Shown here piece after piece: positions 9,451-18,601 of a stretch of 64,000 bases of DNA (positions are counted from its first letter, which is position 1; every line of letters begins with the position of its first letter). Source of the stretch: Acinetobacter schindleri CIP 107287 (GTDB lineage Bacteria; Pseudomonadota; Gammaproteobacteria; Pseudomonadales; Moraxellaceae); contig NZ_KB849576.1 of NCBI RefSeq assembly GCF_000368625.1, positions 522,582-586,581 of the forward strand. The letters are read 5' to 3'. Made by a program: the position numbers and the translations under genes. The notes beneath the pieces are model-generated. The model was not told the origin of the DNA and ran no database searches. It saw nothing but the letters and a program-made list of their open reading frames with translations.

Positions 9451-11688
9451 ATGGCTGGTGGAAAGTCAACAATCATTTACACACTGACCGACGAGGCGCC
9501 ATTGTTGGCGACCTACTCGCTACTGCCGATCATTGAGACCTTTACTAAGCCTGCTGGCGTTGAGATTGTCAAAACTGACATCTCTGTTGCAGCACGCGTG
9601 CTCGCAGAATTCTCAGACTACCTGACTGAAGAACAGAAAGTAGCTGACAACCTTGCTGAGCTAGGCCGTCTTACACAAGATCCAAGCACAAATATTATTA
9701 AACTACCTAATATCAGTGCTTCTGTAGCTCAGTTAACAGCATGTATTAAAGAGCTTCAGTCTAAGGGCTATGCAATTCCTGATTATCCAGAAAACCCAAC
9801 TACTGAAGAAGAAAAAGCACTTAAAGCACGTTTCGGTAAATGCCTCGGTTCTGCTGTAAACCCGGTATTACGTGAAGGTAACTCTGACCGTCGTGCCCCA
9901 ACTGCCGTTAAAAACTACGCGAAAAAACACCCGCACTCTATGAGCGAGTGGAAACAGTGGTCACAAACTCACGTTTCACATATGGACGAAGGTGACTTCT
10001 ACCACGGTGAAAAGTCGATGACTTTAGACCGCGCACGTAACGTGAAAATGGAATTAATCACTAAGTCTGGTGAAACCATTGTTCTTAAGCCAAAAGTTGC
10101 GCTTCAAGACGGCGAAATCATCGACTCAATGTTCATGAGCAAAAAAGCGCTTTGCGACTTCTATGAAAAAGAATTAGATGACTGTAAAGAAGCAGGCATC
10201 CTGTTTTCTCTACACGTTAAAGCGACCATGATGAAAGTGTCACACCCGATCGTATTCGGTCACTGTGTGCGCATTTACTACAAAGAAGCGTTTGAGAAAC
10301 ACGGTAAACTGTTTGATGAGCTAGGCATTAACGTAAACAACGGTATGGCTGGCCTTTACGAGAAGATTGAAACACTTCCGACTTCTTTACGTGAAGAAAT
10401 CATCCGTGACTTACACGCTTGTCAAGAACACCGTCCAGCGCTTGCAATGGTTGATTCTGCGAAAGGTATCACTAACTTCCATTCTCCAAACGACGTAATT
10501 GTAGATGCTTCTATGCCTGCAATGATTCGTGGTGGTGGCAAAATGTGGGGTGCTGACGGCAAACCTTACGACTGTAAAGCAGTAATGCCTGAGTCTACTT
10601 TCGCACGTATTTACCAGGAAATGATCAATTTCTGTAAATGGAATGGTAACTTCGATCCACGTACAATGGGTACTGTACCTAACGTTGGTTTGATGGCACA
10701 AAAAGCTGAAGAATACGGTTCACACGACAAGACTTTCGAAATTCCTGAAGCAGGTATTGCGAACATCACCGACCTTGAAACAGGTGAAGTGTTGATGTCT
10801 CAAAACGTGGAAGAAGGCGATATCTGGCGTATGTGTCAGGTGAAAGACGCACCGATCCGCGACTGGGTAAAACTTGCTGTAACGCGTGCACGTAACTCTG
10901 GTATGCCTGCAATCTTCTGGCTTGACCCGTACCGTCCACACGAAAACGAACTGATCAAGAAAGTTCAAACTTACTTGAAAGATCATGACACTGACGGTCT
11001 AGACATCCAGATCATGTCTCAAGTACGTGCGATGCGTTATACACTTGAACGTGTTGCTCGTGGCCTGGATACTATTTCAGTGACTGGTAACATCCTGCGT
11101 GACTACCTGACTGACTTGTTCCCAATCATGGAACTGGGTACTTCTGCGAAAATGCTTTCTATCGTGCCATTAATGGCGGGTGGCGGCATGTACGAAACTG
11201 GTGCGGGCGGTTCTGCACCTAAGCATGTACAACAGCTGGTAGAAGAAAACCACTTACGTTGGGATTCTTTAGGCGAGTTCCTGGCACTTGCTGTTTCTCT
11301 AGAAGAAATGGGTATTAAAGAAAATAATCCACGTGCGAAACTACTTGCAAACACACTTGATGCTGCGACTGGTAAATTGCTTGACAATGACAAGTCTCCA
11401 TCACGTCGTACTGGCGAGTTAGACAACCGTGGTAGCCACTTCTACCTGGCTAAATTCTGGGCTGAAGAGCTTGCTACACAAGATCAAGATGCAGAATTGA
11501 AAGCGAAATTCGCGCCTATCGCACAAGCCTTGGCTGAAAACGAAGCGAAAATCGTTGAAGAACTGAATACTGTTCAAGGTAAAACTGTAGACATCGGTGG
11601 TTACTACGCAGTTGATCCTGCGAAAGTAAATGCTGTAATGCGTCCAAGTGCGACATTGAACCAGATCATTGAATCACTACAGGCTTAA
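9451..11688 (+). CDS. icd: NADP-dependent isocitrate dehydrogenase, monomeric type
   Basis: This enzyme converts isocitrate to 2-oxoglutarate and CO2 with NADP (EC 1.1.1.42) in the TCA cycle. The 745-residue length and the start [20 protein letters not shown] identify the monomeric (IDH-II) class, which is unrelated in length to the 416-residue dimeric enzyme. Family landmarks include [11 protein letters not shown] (substrate-binding Ser/Asn/Arg near 149-155), [36 protein letters not shown] and [10 protein letters not shown]. Codon choice (many CGT, AAC and TTC) looks biased, which suggests high expression. The gene is monocistronic with a strong terminator. Acinetobacter often carries both classes; the dimeric one is not in this window. 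Confidence 0.95.
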   Translation: MAGGKSTIIYTLTDEAPLLATYSLLPIIETFTKPAGVEIVKTDISVAARVLAEFSDYLTEEQKVADNLAELGRLTQDPSTNIIKLPNISASVAQLTACIKELQSKGYAIPDYPENPTTEEEKALKARFGKCLGSAVNPVLREGNSDRRAPTAVKNYAKKHPHSMSEWKQWSQTHVSHMDEGDFYHGEKSMTLDRARNVKMELITKSGETIVLKPKVALQDGEIIDSMFMSKKALCDFYEKELDDCKEAGILFSLHVKATMMKVSHPIVFGHCVRIYYKEAFEKHGKLFDELGINVNNGMAGLYEKIETLPTSLREEIIRDLHACQEHRPALAMVDSAKGITNFHSPNDVIVDASMPAMIRGGGKMWGADGKPYDCKAVMPESTFARIYQEMINFCKWNGNFDPRTMGTVPNVGLMAQKAEEYGSHDKTFEIPEAGIANITDLETGEVLMSQNVEEGDIWRMCQVKDAPIRDWVKLAVTRARNSGMPAIFWLDPYRPHENELIKKVQTYLKDHDTDGLDIQIMSQVRAMRYTLERVARGLDTISVTGNILRDYLTDLFPIMELGTSAKMLSIVPLMAGGGMYETGAGGSAPKHVQQLVEENHLRWDSLGEFLALAVSLEEMGIKENNPRAKLLANTLDAATGKLLDNDKSPSRRTGELDNRGSHFYLAKFWAEELATQDQDAELKAKFAPIAQALAENEAKIVEELNTVQGKTVDIGGYYAVDPAKVNAVMRPSATLNQIIESLQA

Positions 11689-11727
11689 TTAGAAGCTGGA
11701 CTGACTATCAGCTTAGTGAACTGAAAT

Positions 11728-11756
11728 AAAAACCGGTGCTTAGGCACCGGTTTTTA
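11728..11756 (+). terminator. Terminator of icd
   Basis: AAAACCGGTGC and GCACCGGTTTT form an 11-bp GC-rich stem with a TTAG loop and a T run. Confidence 0.92.
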
Positions 11757-11772
11757 TTTACCATGATGAAAA

Positions 11773-11810
11773 CTAAAGGGATGCTTTATTGTCGAAGCAT
11801 CAGCCTTTAG
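11773..11810. repeat. Imperfect inverted repeat after icd
   Basis: CTAAAGG...ATGCTT (11773-11786) is mirrored by AAGCAT...CCTTTAG (11795-11810) with a small internal asymmetry and an 8-base loop. No T run follows, so it is not an ordinary terminator. Function unknown. Confidence 0.4.
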
Positions 11811-11995
11811 AGCTATAGGTGAAATGAATAAACAGCCATTTCATATAGATAAGAAGATGGTTCGTTTTGAACGCCCCAAAAATTTAGCTTGAACACCCGA
11901 TTAAAGGTATAGACAATATAATGAATATATTGAAAGAATTAGATTAATACTCAGTCTGAGTAATTGCAGGACTCAAATGTCGAGGAGGTGTCTGA

Positions 11996-13036
11996 ATGTC
12001 ATATCAGTTCATCCAGCCTATTCAGGGAGATCGTTTCGACATTGTGGGTGATATTCATGGTGAGATCGACGCCTTAAACAGTCTCTTACATGTCATGGGC
12101 TATAATCTTAAAGGTGAGCATCCAGAACAGCGTAAGCTGATCTTTGTGGGTGATCTTTGTGACCGTGGGCAAAACAGTGTCGCAGTAATTCAGCAAGTGA
12201 AGATTTTAATGGAGCGGGGCCATGCCTACTGTGTGCTGGGCAACCATGAGCTGAACCTGCTAAATCAATCCTATCGTGAAGGCAATGGCTGGTATTTTGG
12301 CTCACCGCATATGGATGACCATAAATCTTTTTACTCTGTACCTGCTACACCACAAGACCAGCTGTGGATTCTACAATTTCTGCAAACTTTGCCCATTGCA
12401 CTGGAATCAGATCAAATCCGGGTTGTGCATGCCTGCTGGGATACACACTCCATTCAACAACTAAAAGCACTGGACAAGCTGCATTTACTTGAAGCCTATG
12501 AACATTTTGTCCAGCAGACCCAGCAACATATTACTGATGCAGGTATTACAGAACAGGCATTCCAGGAAGCAGATCAGTTTCGTGAAGCGCTCACTGATCC
12601 GAATAGCGATATTCCTTGGCTGAAACATTTGGCACAAAAGGAATGGATTGAGCAGATGTATAATCCCATCAAAGTGTTGACCTCTGGTACCGAATATATG
12701 ACAGATAAGCCCATTTATGCCGGCGGCAAGTGGCGTATGAAAGACCGTCTGCCTTGGTGGGAAGATTATCAGGAGGATATCCCCGTCATTATTGGTCATT
12801 ACTGGCGTAAATTTGACTCGGCTGAAGTGAAAGCTGGCCTGTTTCAGCAGATTAATCCGCTACAGTGGTTTGGGTATAAGCAAAATGTGTTCTGTGTGGA
12901 TTATTCAGTCGGGAAACGCTATCTAGATCGGCAGCAGCAACGAGAATTTTCAAGCAAATTAGCAGCTCTTAGATGGCCTGAAAAGCAGGTGATTTTTGAG
13001 GATGGTTCAACTTATTCGACCTCTCAATCTGTCTAA
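11996..13036 (+). CDS. Calcineurin-like metallophosphoesterase
   Basis: The 346-residue protein has the phosphoesterase metal-site motifs GDIHGE (residue 18), GDLCDRG (52) and GNHE (82), then further His residues in VVHACWD and IIGHYWR. The order and spacing resemble the PrpE/ApaH branch (bis-nucleoside tetraphosphatase or protein phosphatase). Substrate cannot be assigned from motifs alone. The ATG at 11996 follows an excellent ribosome site (GGAGGTG). The gene stands alone and converges on the OsmC-like gene, sharing a bidirectional terminator. Confidence 0.85.
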   Translation: MSYQFIQPIQGDRFDIVGDIHGEIDALNSLLHVMGYNLKGEHPEQRKLIFVGDLCDRGQNSVAVIQQVKILMERGHAYCVLGNHELNLLNQSYREGNGWYFGSPHMDDHKSFYSVPATPQDQLWILQFLQTLPIALESDQIRVVHACWDTHSIQQLKALDKLHLLEAYEHFVQQTQQHITDAGITEQAFQEADQFREALTDPNSDIPWLKHLAQKEWIEQMYNPIKVLTSGTEYMTDKPIYAGGKWRMKDRLPWWEDYQEDIPVIIGHYWRKFDSAEVKAGLFQQINPLQWFGYKQNVFCVDYSVGKRYLDRQQQREFSSKLAALRWPEKQVIFEDGSTYSTSQSV

Positions 13037-13072
13037 ATGGTGTTGGTCTGATATCAAATAACAGATTAAAGA

Positions 13073-13097
13073 AAAAGCGGTCTGAGGGACCGCTTTT
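13073..13097. terminator. Bidirectional terminator
   Basis: AAAAGCGGTC and GACCGCTTTT form a 10-bp stem flanked by A and T runs. It serves the metallophosphoesterase gene on the plus strand and the OsmC-like gene on the minus strand. Confidence 0.88.
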
Positions 13098-13115
13098 ATA
13101 ACTAGATCAGCCGGA

Positions 13116-13538
13116 TTATTCAGCTTCAATAATTTCAAAATCGTGCGTAATTTCCACACCGCCATCAGACAGCATTTTACTGGCTGAGCAGTATTTTTCG
13201 GCAGAAAGCTCGACAGCCTTAGCCACTTGTTTCTCTTTAATGCCTTTACCTGTCACCACAAAATGCAGGTGAATCTTCGTAAATACCGCAGGAATAGTAT
13301 CGGCACGTTCCGCATTGAGTTCACAACGAACATCGGTAATATCCTGACGTGCCTTCTTTAAAATGGTGACAATATCAAACGAAGCACAACCACCCAAACC
13401 GGTTAATAGAAGTTCCATTGGACGAGGGCCACGGTTCTCACCACCATATTCTGGCGAGCCGTCCATGACGATACTGTGACCACTTTGCGTTTTTGCTTCA
13501 AAAGCAACATTCTCTAACCAATGAACGCTTGTTTGCAT
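13116..13538 (-). CDS. OsmC/YhfA family protein
   Basis: The 140-residue protein has the two conserved cysteines of the OsmC/Ohr superfamily: Cys51 in GLGGCASFD and Cys117 in EKYCSASKML. The superfamily includes thiol peroxidases that reduce organic hydroperoxides; the YhfA subgroup is less well defined biochemically. It is divergent from a crp-type regulator, the same neighbourhood as yhfA-crp in E. coli, which supports the subgroup. The spacer of about 150 bases holds a candidate CRP site. Confidence 0.85.
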   Translation of the reverse strand: MQTSVHWLENVAFEAKTQSGHSIVMDGSPEYGGENRGPRPMELLLTGLGGCASFDIVTILKKARQDITDVRCELNAERADTIPAVFTKIHLHFVVTGKGIKEKQVAKAVELSAEKYCSASKMLSDGGVEITHDFEIIEAE

Positions 13539-13623
13539 TGCAACTACCTAAAAAAAGCTATAAATTTACGAAGTAACTGTACACTAACATAAATTGGGTT
13601 GATAAGGAATTTCATTCCCACTG

Positions 13624-13638
13624 TGTGACAAGTTCACA
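13624..13638. promoter_or_regulatory. Candidate CRP-like palindrome
   Basis: TGTGA-CAAGT-TCACA lies between the divergent osmC-like and crp genes, 48 bases before the crp start. The half-sites match the CRP consensus exactly, but the spacer is 5 instead of 6 bases, so binding is uncertain. Autoregulation of crp or control of the osmC-like gene would fit the location. Confidence 0.35.
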
Positions 13639-13685
13639 TTAGGTCTTGTGCGATCTAAAAATTATCCTTATTTGGAACTGCTAGC

Positions 13686-14390
13686 ATGACTTCAAACTTT
13701 TCACAATTAAGCACAGATGCACTTTCTCCGGGGCAATTGCCAGAATCCGTGAAGGCATTATTAAAACGTGCATATATCAACCGTTACCCAAAACGTACAA
13801 CGATCGTTGATGCAGGAACAGAATCTAAATCTTTATATTTGATTCTGAAGGGGTCTGTATCGATCATTCTTCGTGAAGATGATGAGCGTGAAATTGTCGT
13901 GGCGTATTTGAACGCGGGTGACTTTTTTGGGGAAATGGGCTTATTCGAAGCAAATCCACAACGTACTGCAGAAGTGCGTACGCGTGACGTTTGTGAAATT
14001 GCAGAGATTAGCTACGAAAACTTCCATGAACTGAGCAAACAATATCCTGACTTGAGTTATGCGGTATTTGCGCAATTGGTTCGCCGTCTGAAGAATACGA
14101 CACGTAAAGTAACTGACCTGGCATTTATTGATGTTTCTGGTCGTATCGCACGTTGTCTGATCGATCTTTCAGCTCAGCCTGAAGCGATGATCTTGCCAAA
14201 TGGCCGTCAGATCCGTATTACCCGTCAGGAAATTGGCCGTATTGTAGGTTGTTCCCGTGAAATGGTCGGTCGCGTACTGAAAACTCTTGAAGAGCAAGGC
14301 ATGATCGAAACAGATGGTAAAGCAATTCTGATCTTTGATGCCTCACTGGAACAGAACGAAGTACCAGCTGAAGATGATTCAGAAGAATAA
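13686..14390 (+). CDS. crp: CRP/Vfr-type transcriptional regulator
   Basis: A 234-residue regulator of the CRP/FNR superfamily. The N-terminal cyclic-nucleotide domain has the phosphate-binding cassette GDFFGEMGLF (about 78-87) and NPQRTAEVRT, as in cAMP-binding members. A dimer helix follows, then a C-terminal winged helix-turn-helix ITRQEIGRIVGCSREMVGRV whose recognition helix (CSREMVGRVLK) is close to E. coli CRP and Pseudomonas Vfr. There is no iron-sulfur cysteine set, so it is not FNR. The Acinetobacter homologue is expected to control carbon use, pili and natural competence. ATG 13686 has no strong ribosome site. A hairpin terminator follows. Confidence 0.92.
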   Translation: MTSNFSQLSTDALSPGQLPESVKALLKRAYINRYPKRTTIVDAGTESKSLYLILKGSVSIILREDDEREIVVAYLNAGDFFGEMGLFEANPQRTAEVRTRDVCEIAEISYENFHELSKQYPDLSYAVFAQLVRRLKNTTRKVTDLAFIDVSGRIARCLIDLSAQPEAMILPNGRQIRITRQEIGRIVGCSREMVGRVLKTLEEQGMIETDGKAILIFDASLEQNEVPAEDDSEE

Positions 14391-14405
14391 GCTGCAATTT
14401 TGAGA

Positions 14406-14436
14406 AAAGGGCAAACCTTCGGGTTTGCTTTTTTTA
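14406..14436 (+). terminator. Terminator of crp
   Basis: GCAAACC and GGTTTGC (with flanking A and T runs) form a short stem around a TTCG-type loop, followed by seven T. Confidence 0.88.
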
Positions 14437-14571
14437 TAGCTGCGGAAAATCCAACATCACAAATAAGAACAAACTTCTTAGAAAAGATGATTTCAGCCCG
14501 TCGCTTTCCTTCTATACTCTATGTGTACTTTATTATGATAAGTCAAACCTAGAATAGACAGGGAATTATTC

Positions 14572-15621
14572 ATGCAATTCAAACCACTTGCAGATACCGG
14601 TATTTTACTTCCAGAAATCTGTTTAGGCACCATGACCTTTGGTGAACAAAATACCCAGGAAGAAGCTTTTGAGCAGCTCGATTATGCACTGGATCAAGGA
14701 CTGTATTTCTGGGATACCGCAGAAATGTACCCGGTACCACCAAAACCGGAAACCCAAGGTGCGACAGAACGCATTATCGGGAACTGGATTGCATCACGTG
14801 GCGGTCGTGACAAACTGTTTTTAGCATCCAAAATCGCTGGTCCATCACAAGGTGGTAGTCATATCCGTGATGGACAGACCCGTTTTGGGGCAGATGAAAT
14901 TTCAGCGGCCATAGACCAGTCATTGTCACGTCTGCAAACCGATTATATCGACTTATACCAGTTGCACTGGCCGCAACGCCCAACGAATTTCTTTGGTAAA
15001 CTCGGTTATGGCAATGCTGAAGCGGCCGAAGACCGTGCAGTGACGGATCTCGAAGAAACCCTGACCGCCTTGCAATATGAAATTAAAAATGGCCGTATCC
15101 GTTATATCGGTCTGTCGAATGAGACCCCATGGGGGACGATGAAGTTCCTACATCTGGCCGAGAAACTGGGATTATCAAAATTTGTCAGCGTACAGAATCC
15201 ATATAACCTGCTGAATCGCACTTATGAAATCGGTATGTCAGAAATTGCCAAATACGAAGGTGTTGGCTTGCTAGCATATTCACCACTGGCATTCGGATAT
15301 CTGACGGGTAAATTCCGCAATGGTGCGCGTCCAGCCGATGCCCGTGTGACTTTATTCTCGCGTTTTAGCCGTTATAGCAATCCGGAAAGTGAATGGGCGG
15401 TGGAGCAATATGCACAACTGGCAGAGCAGCATGGTCTGACCCTGACTCAATTGGCATTGGCATTTATTAAGCAACAGTTCTTTGTAACCAGCACGATTAT
15501 TGGTGCAACTAATCTGGATCAGCTAAAAGAAAATATTCAGGCTTTTGAAGTGGATCTGCCTGAGGAAATACTGAAAGGCATTGAAGCGATTCATCGTCAG
15601 CAGCCGAATCCGGCACCATAA
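14572..15621 (+). CDS. tas: Tas-like NADP(H)-dependent aldo-keto reductase
   Basis: The 349-residue TIM-barrel oxidoreductase begins with LGTMTFGEQNTQEEAF and the catalytic AKR region WDTAEMYPVPPKPETQG (Asp and Tyr), with the catalytic Lys in LFLASKIAG and His in LYQLHWPQRPTN. The last motif and FGKLGYG are specific to the Tas subgroup of E. coli. The C-terminal STIIGATNLDQLKENI binds NADP. The physiological substrate of Tas proteins is not firmly known. The gene is monocistronic, with terminators on both sides. Confidence 0.9.
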   Translation: MQFKPLADTGILLPEICLGTMTFGEQNTQEEAFEQLDYALDQGLYFWDTAEMYPVPPKPETQGATERIIGNWIASRGGRDKLFLASKIAGPSQGGSHIRDGQTRFGADEISAAIDQSLSRLQTDYIDLYQLHWPQRPTNFFGKLGYGNAEAAEDRAVTDLEETLTALQYEIKNGRIRYIGLSNETPWGTMKFLHLAEKLGLSKFVSVQNPYNLLNRTYEIGMSEIAKYEGVGLLAYSPLAFGYLTGKFRNGARPADARVTLFSRFSRYSNPESEWAVEQYAQLAEQHGLTLTQLALAFIKQQFFVTSTIIGATNLDQLKENIQAFEVDLPEEILKGIEAIHRQQPNPAP

Positions 15622-15641
15622 TTTTTATAATTTTATTCCAG

Positions 15642-15669
15642 AAAAGCCTTTATTGATAAAGGCTTTTTT
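15642..15669 (+). terminator. Terminator of tas
   Basis: AAAAGCCTTTA and TAAAGGCTTTT form an 11-bp stem with a TTGA loop and a T run. Confidence 0.88.
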
Positions 15670-15804
15670 ATTTCACATGATTAAGTTTGTGGCTGAATAA
15701 AAATTCTTCTTTGTTCACTTGAAATATGATTTGACTATACCAATATTATTATTAAAGACTGCCTGATATTTATTTTAAGTTTTTGAAAAATATATATAAA
15801 TTTA

Positions 15805-15833
15805 TTTGAAATTTATGTGCGTGCTCCCATATA
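15805..15833 (+). promoter_or_regulatory. Sigma-32-type heat-shock promoter of clpB
   Basis: TTTGAAA at 15805-15811 and TCCCATAT at 15825-15832 match the RpoH consensus (CTTGAAA and CCCCATNT) with about 14-15 bases between them. The start point would be near 15840, about 30 bases before the clpB ATG. Control by the RpoH encoded at 34571-35440 is inferred. Confidence 0.65.
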
Positions 15834-15871
15834 TGAATTAAGTTAAAAATTTGTTGTGAGGAATAACAATA

Positions 15872-18451
15872 ATGCGCTTTGAAAAATTTACAAATCGCCT
15901 GCAGCAAACCCTTTCAGATGCACAATCCTTGGCAATGGGTAAGGACCATGCTTCTATCGACGGTATTCACATTCTGGCAACTTTGTTAGATGAATCATCC
16001 AATATCAGTCTGCTGCAACAGGCAGGTGCGAACTTACGTGATTTGCAGACTAAACTGCAAACTGCGCTGAGTAATGCACCGACTTTAAGCCAGTCCACCG
16101 GTGATATTAACCTCAGCCCTGAAGCAGCGAAAGTTCTGCATCTGGCAGACAGTTTTGCCCAAAAAGCAGGGGATGAATTCCTTTCTACTGACTGGGTATT
16201 GTTAGCATTAGCGGAAACAGGCAAAACCAAATCACTTTTAAGTGAAGTAGGTGTTAAAGCCGAGACCTTAAAACAAGTTATTCATCAAATTCGAGGCAAT
16301 GAAAAAGTCATGAGCAATAATCATGAAGATCAGCGTGACTCTTTAAATAAATACACCATTGACCTGACTGAACGCGCATTACAAGGCAAGCTAGATCCAG
16401 TGATTGGTCGTGATGATGAAATTCGCCGTACCATTCAGGTCTTGTCACGCCGTACTAAAAATAACCCGGTTCTGATCGGTGAACCTGGTGTCGGTAAAAC
16501 TGCAATTGTAGAAGGTCTGGCACAGCGTATCGTGAATGGTGAAGTTCCAGAAGGTCTGAAAGGTAAACGCGTTCTATCACTGGATTTAGGTTCATTGCTG
16601 GCTGGTGCCAAATATCGTGGTGAATTTGAAGAACGTTTAAAAGCTGTTCTGAAAGACCTGGCCAAACATGAAGGTGAAATTATTCTGTTCATCGACGAGC
16701 TGCATACCCTGGTGGGCGCAGGTAAAGGCGATGGTGCCATGGATGCCGGTAACATGCTGAAACCAGCATTGGCACGTGGTGAACTGCGTTGTGTGGGCGC
16801 AACGACCCTAGATGAATACCGCCAGTACATCGAAAAAGATGCAGCCTTGGAGCGTCGTTTCCAGAAAGTATTGGTGGATGAACCAAGTGTAGAAGATACC
16901 ATTGCAATTTTACGTGGTCTGAAAGACCGTTATGCGACTCACCATGGTGTACAGATTCTAGATTCTGCGATTATCGCTGCGGCTAAAATGTCACACCGTT
17001 ACATCACTGACCGTCAGTTGCCAGACAAAGCGATTGACCTGATTGATGAAGCAGCATCTCGTATCAAAATGGAGCTGGACTCTAAGCCAGAAGCTTTGGA
17101 TAAACTTGAACGCCGTTTAATTCAGCTGAAAATGCAACTGGAAGCGGTGAAAAAAGATGAGGATTCGGGTGCCAAGTCTGAAGTGAAATATCTAGAAGAT
17201 CAGATTGCTACTGTTGAGAAAGAGTATAGCGAGCTGGAAGAAATCTGGCGTGCAGACAAAGCGCTGGTTGCGGGCAATAAAGACATTCAGGTGAAGCTGG
17301 ATCAAGCCCGTATTGCGCTAGAGAAAGCGCAGCGTGAGGGTGATCTGGCAGAAGCGGCACGTTATCAGTATGGCGTAATTCCTGAGTTACAGAAGCAACT
17401 GGAACGTATTGAAGCAGCTGAAGAAAGTGAAGCACCAAAATTATTGCGTGACAAAGTCACTGACAATGAGATTGCTGAAGTGGTCAGTGCTGCAACTGGT
17501 ATTCCAGTGGCAAAAATGTTGCAAGGTGAGCGTGACAAACTGCTACATATGGAAGAATTCCTGCATAAACGTGTCGTCGGTCAGGAAGAAGCTGTCGTGG
17601 CAGTGTCGAATGCAGTCCGTCGTTCTCGTGCCGGATTGTCTGATCCAAACCGTCCAAGTGGTTCATTCCTGTTCTTGGGTCCAACCGGGGTGGGTAAGAC
17701 TGAGTTGACCAAAGCTTTGGCGAACTTCCTGTTTGACAGTGATGATGCAATGATCCGTATCGATATGTCGGAATTTATGGAAAAACATTCTGTCAGCCGT
17801 CTGGTTGGTGCGCCTCCGGGCTATGTCGGTTATGAAGAAGGGGGTGTGCTAACTGAAGCGGTACGTCGTAAACCCTATAGCGTGGTGCTGTTTGATGAGG
17901 TTGAGAAAGCGCATCCGGATGTATTTAATATCTTATTACAGGTATTGGATGATGGCCGCTTAACGGATTCACAAGGTCGTGTGGTGGACTTCAAAAATAC
18001 CGTGATCGTGATGACTTCTAACCTGGGTTCAAGTGATGTGCGTGAACTGGGTGGTGGTGCGACCCGAGATGAGGTACGTAGTGTGGTGATGAATGCAGTG
18101 TCGGAACACTTCCGTCCTGAGTTCATTAATCGTATCGATGAGATTGTGGTGTTCCATTCACTGGAAAAAGCCCAGATTCGTGGTATTGCTGATATCCAGT
18201 TGAACCGTTTACGTCAACGTCTGGCAGAGCGCGACTTGCGCTTATCCGTGGAAGACAGTGCTTTTGACCAGTTGATCGATGTAGGCTTTGATCCTCTATA
18301 TGGTGCGCGTCCATTGAAACGTGCGATTCAGCAACGTATAGAAAATGGCCTGGCGCAAAACATTCTTGAAGGAAAATTCAATCCGGGCGATACCATTGTG
18401 GTCAGCGCTGAAAATGGTGAACTGGTCTTTGAGAAAATGAAGCTCAACTAA
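15872..18451 (+). CDS. clpB: ATP-dependent chaperone ClpB
   Basis: An 859-residue Hsp100 disaggregase that works with DnaK to rescue aggregated proteins. Domain order is the N domain (1-145), NBD1 with Walker A GEPGVGKT (203-210) and the [11 protein letters not shown]alker B region, the coiled-coil M domain (about 405-525) and NBD2 with GPTGVGKT (603-610) and [14 protein letters not shown]. The aromatic pore loops are [10 protein letters not shown] and GYVGYEEGG. Length and M domain exclude ClpA and ClpC. The ribosome site GAGG precedes ATG 15872. A heat-shock promoter lies upstream and a perfect palindromic terminator downstream. Confidence 0.97.
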   Translation: MRFEKFTNRLQQTLSDAQSLAMGKDHASIDGIHILATLLDESSNISLLQQAGANLRDLQTKLQTALSNAPTLSQSTGDINLSPEAAKVLHLADSFAQKAGDEFLSTDWVLLALAETGKTKSLLSEVGVKAETLKQVIHQIRGNEKVMSNNHEDQRDSLNKYTIDLTERALQGKLDPVIGRDDEIRRTIQVLSRRTKNNPVLIGEPGVGKTAIVEGLAQRIVNGEVPEGLKGKRVLSLDLGSLLAGAKYRGEFEERLKAVLKDLAKHEGEIILFIDELHTLVGAGKGDGAMDAGNMLKPALARGELRCVGATTLDEYRQYIEKDAALERRFQKVLVDEPSVEDTIAILRGLKDRYATHHGVQILDSAIIAAAKMSHRYITDRQLPDKAIDLIDEAASRIKMELDSKPEALDKLERRLIQLKMQLEAVKKDEDSGAKSEVKYLEDQIATVEKEYSELEEIWRADKALVAGNKDIQVKLDQARIALEKAQREGDLAEAARYQYGVIPELQKQLERIEAAEESEAPKLLRDKVTDNEIAEVVSAATGIPVAKMLQGERDKLLHMEEFLHKRVVGQEEAVVAVSNAVRRSRAGLSDPNRPSGSFLFLGPTGVGKTELTKALANFLFDSDDAMIRIDMSEFMEKHSVSRLVGAPPGYVGYEEGGVLTEAVRRKPYSVVLFDEVEKAHPDVFNILLQVLDDGRLTDSQGRVVDFKNTVIVMTSNLGSSDVRELGGGATRDEVRSVVMNAVSEHFRPEFINRIDEIVVFHSLEKAQIRGIADIQLNRLRQRLAERDLRLSVEDSAFDQLIDVGFDPLYGARPLKRAIQQRIENGLAQNILEGKFNPGDTIVVSAENGELVFEKMKLN

Positions 18452-18468
18452 TCCAAACTGATCGGAAA

Positions 18469-18498
18469 AGAAAAACCCAGCCTAGGCTGGGTTTTTCT
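18469..18498 (+). terminator. Terminator of clpB
   Basis: AAAAACCCAGCC followed by TA and GGCTGGGTTTTT, a near-perfect palindrome with a T run. Confidence 0.9.
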
Positions 18499-18601
18499 TT
18501 ATGGCATTTACTTCTTTCATCGCACCACTTTTCATTTCTCCCTCTGCGAGAAAAAGAAAGAGGGTGTAAATCCTGATGAAAGAAATTAATTCACTATTAA
18601 A

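Noticed and set aside
9451..11688. Malate synthase G as the product of this gene
   Set aside because: The length (745) is similar, but the start and the NSDRRAP and [20 protein letters not shown] stretches belong to monomeric isocitrate dehydrogenase.
16435..16902. A 155-codon minus-strand frame inside clpB
   Set aside because: An antisense shadow of clpB with Ser/Arg-rich composition; no ribosome site. The same applies to the other long frames lying opposite or within real genes.
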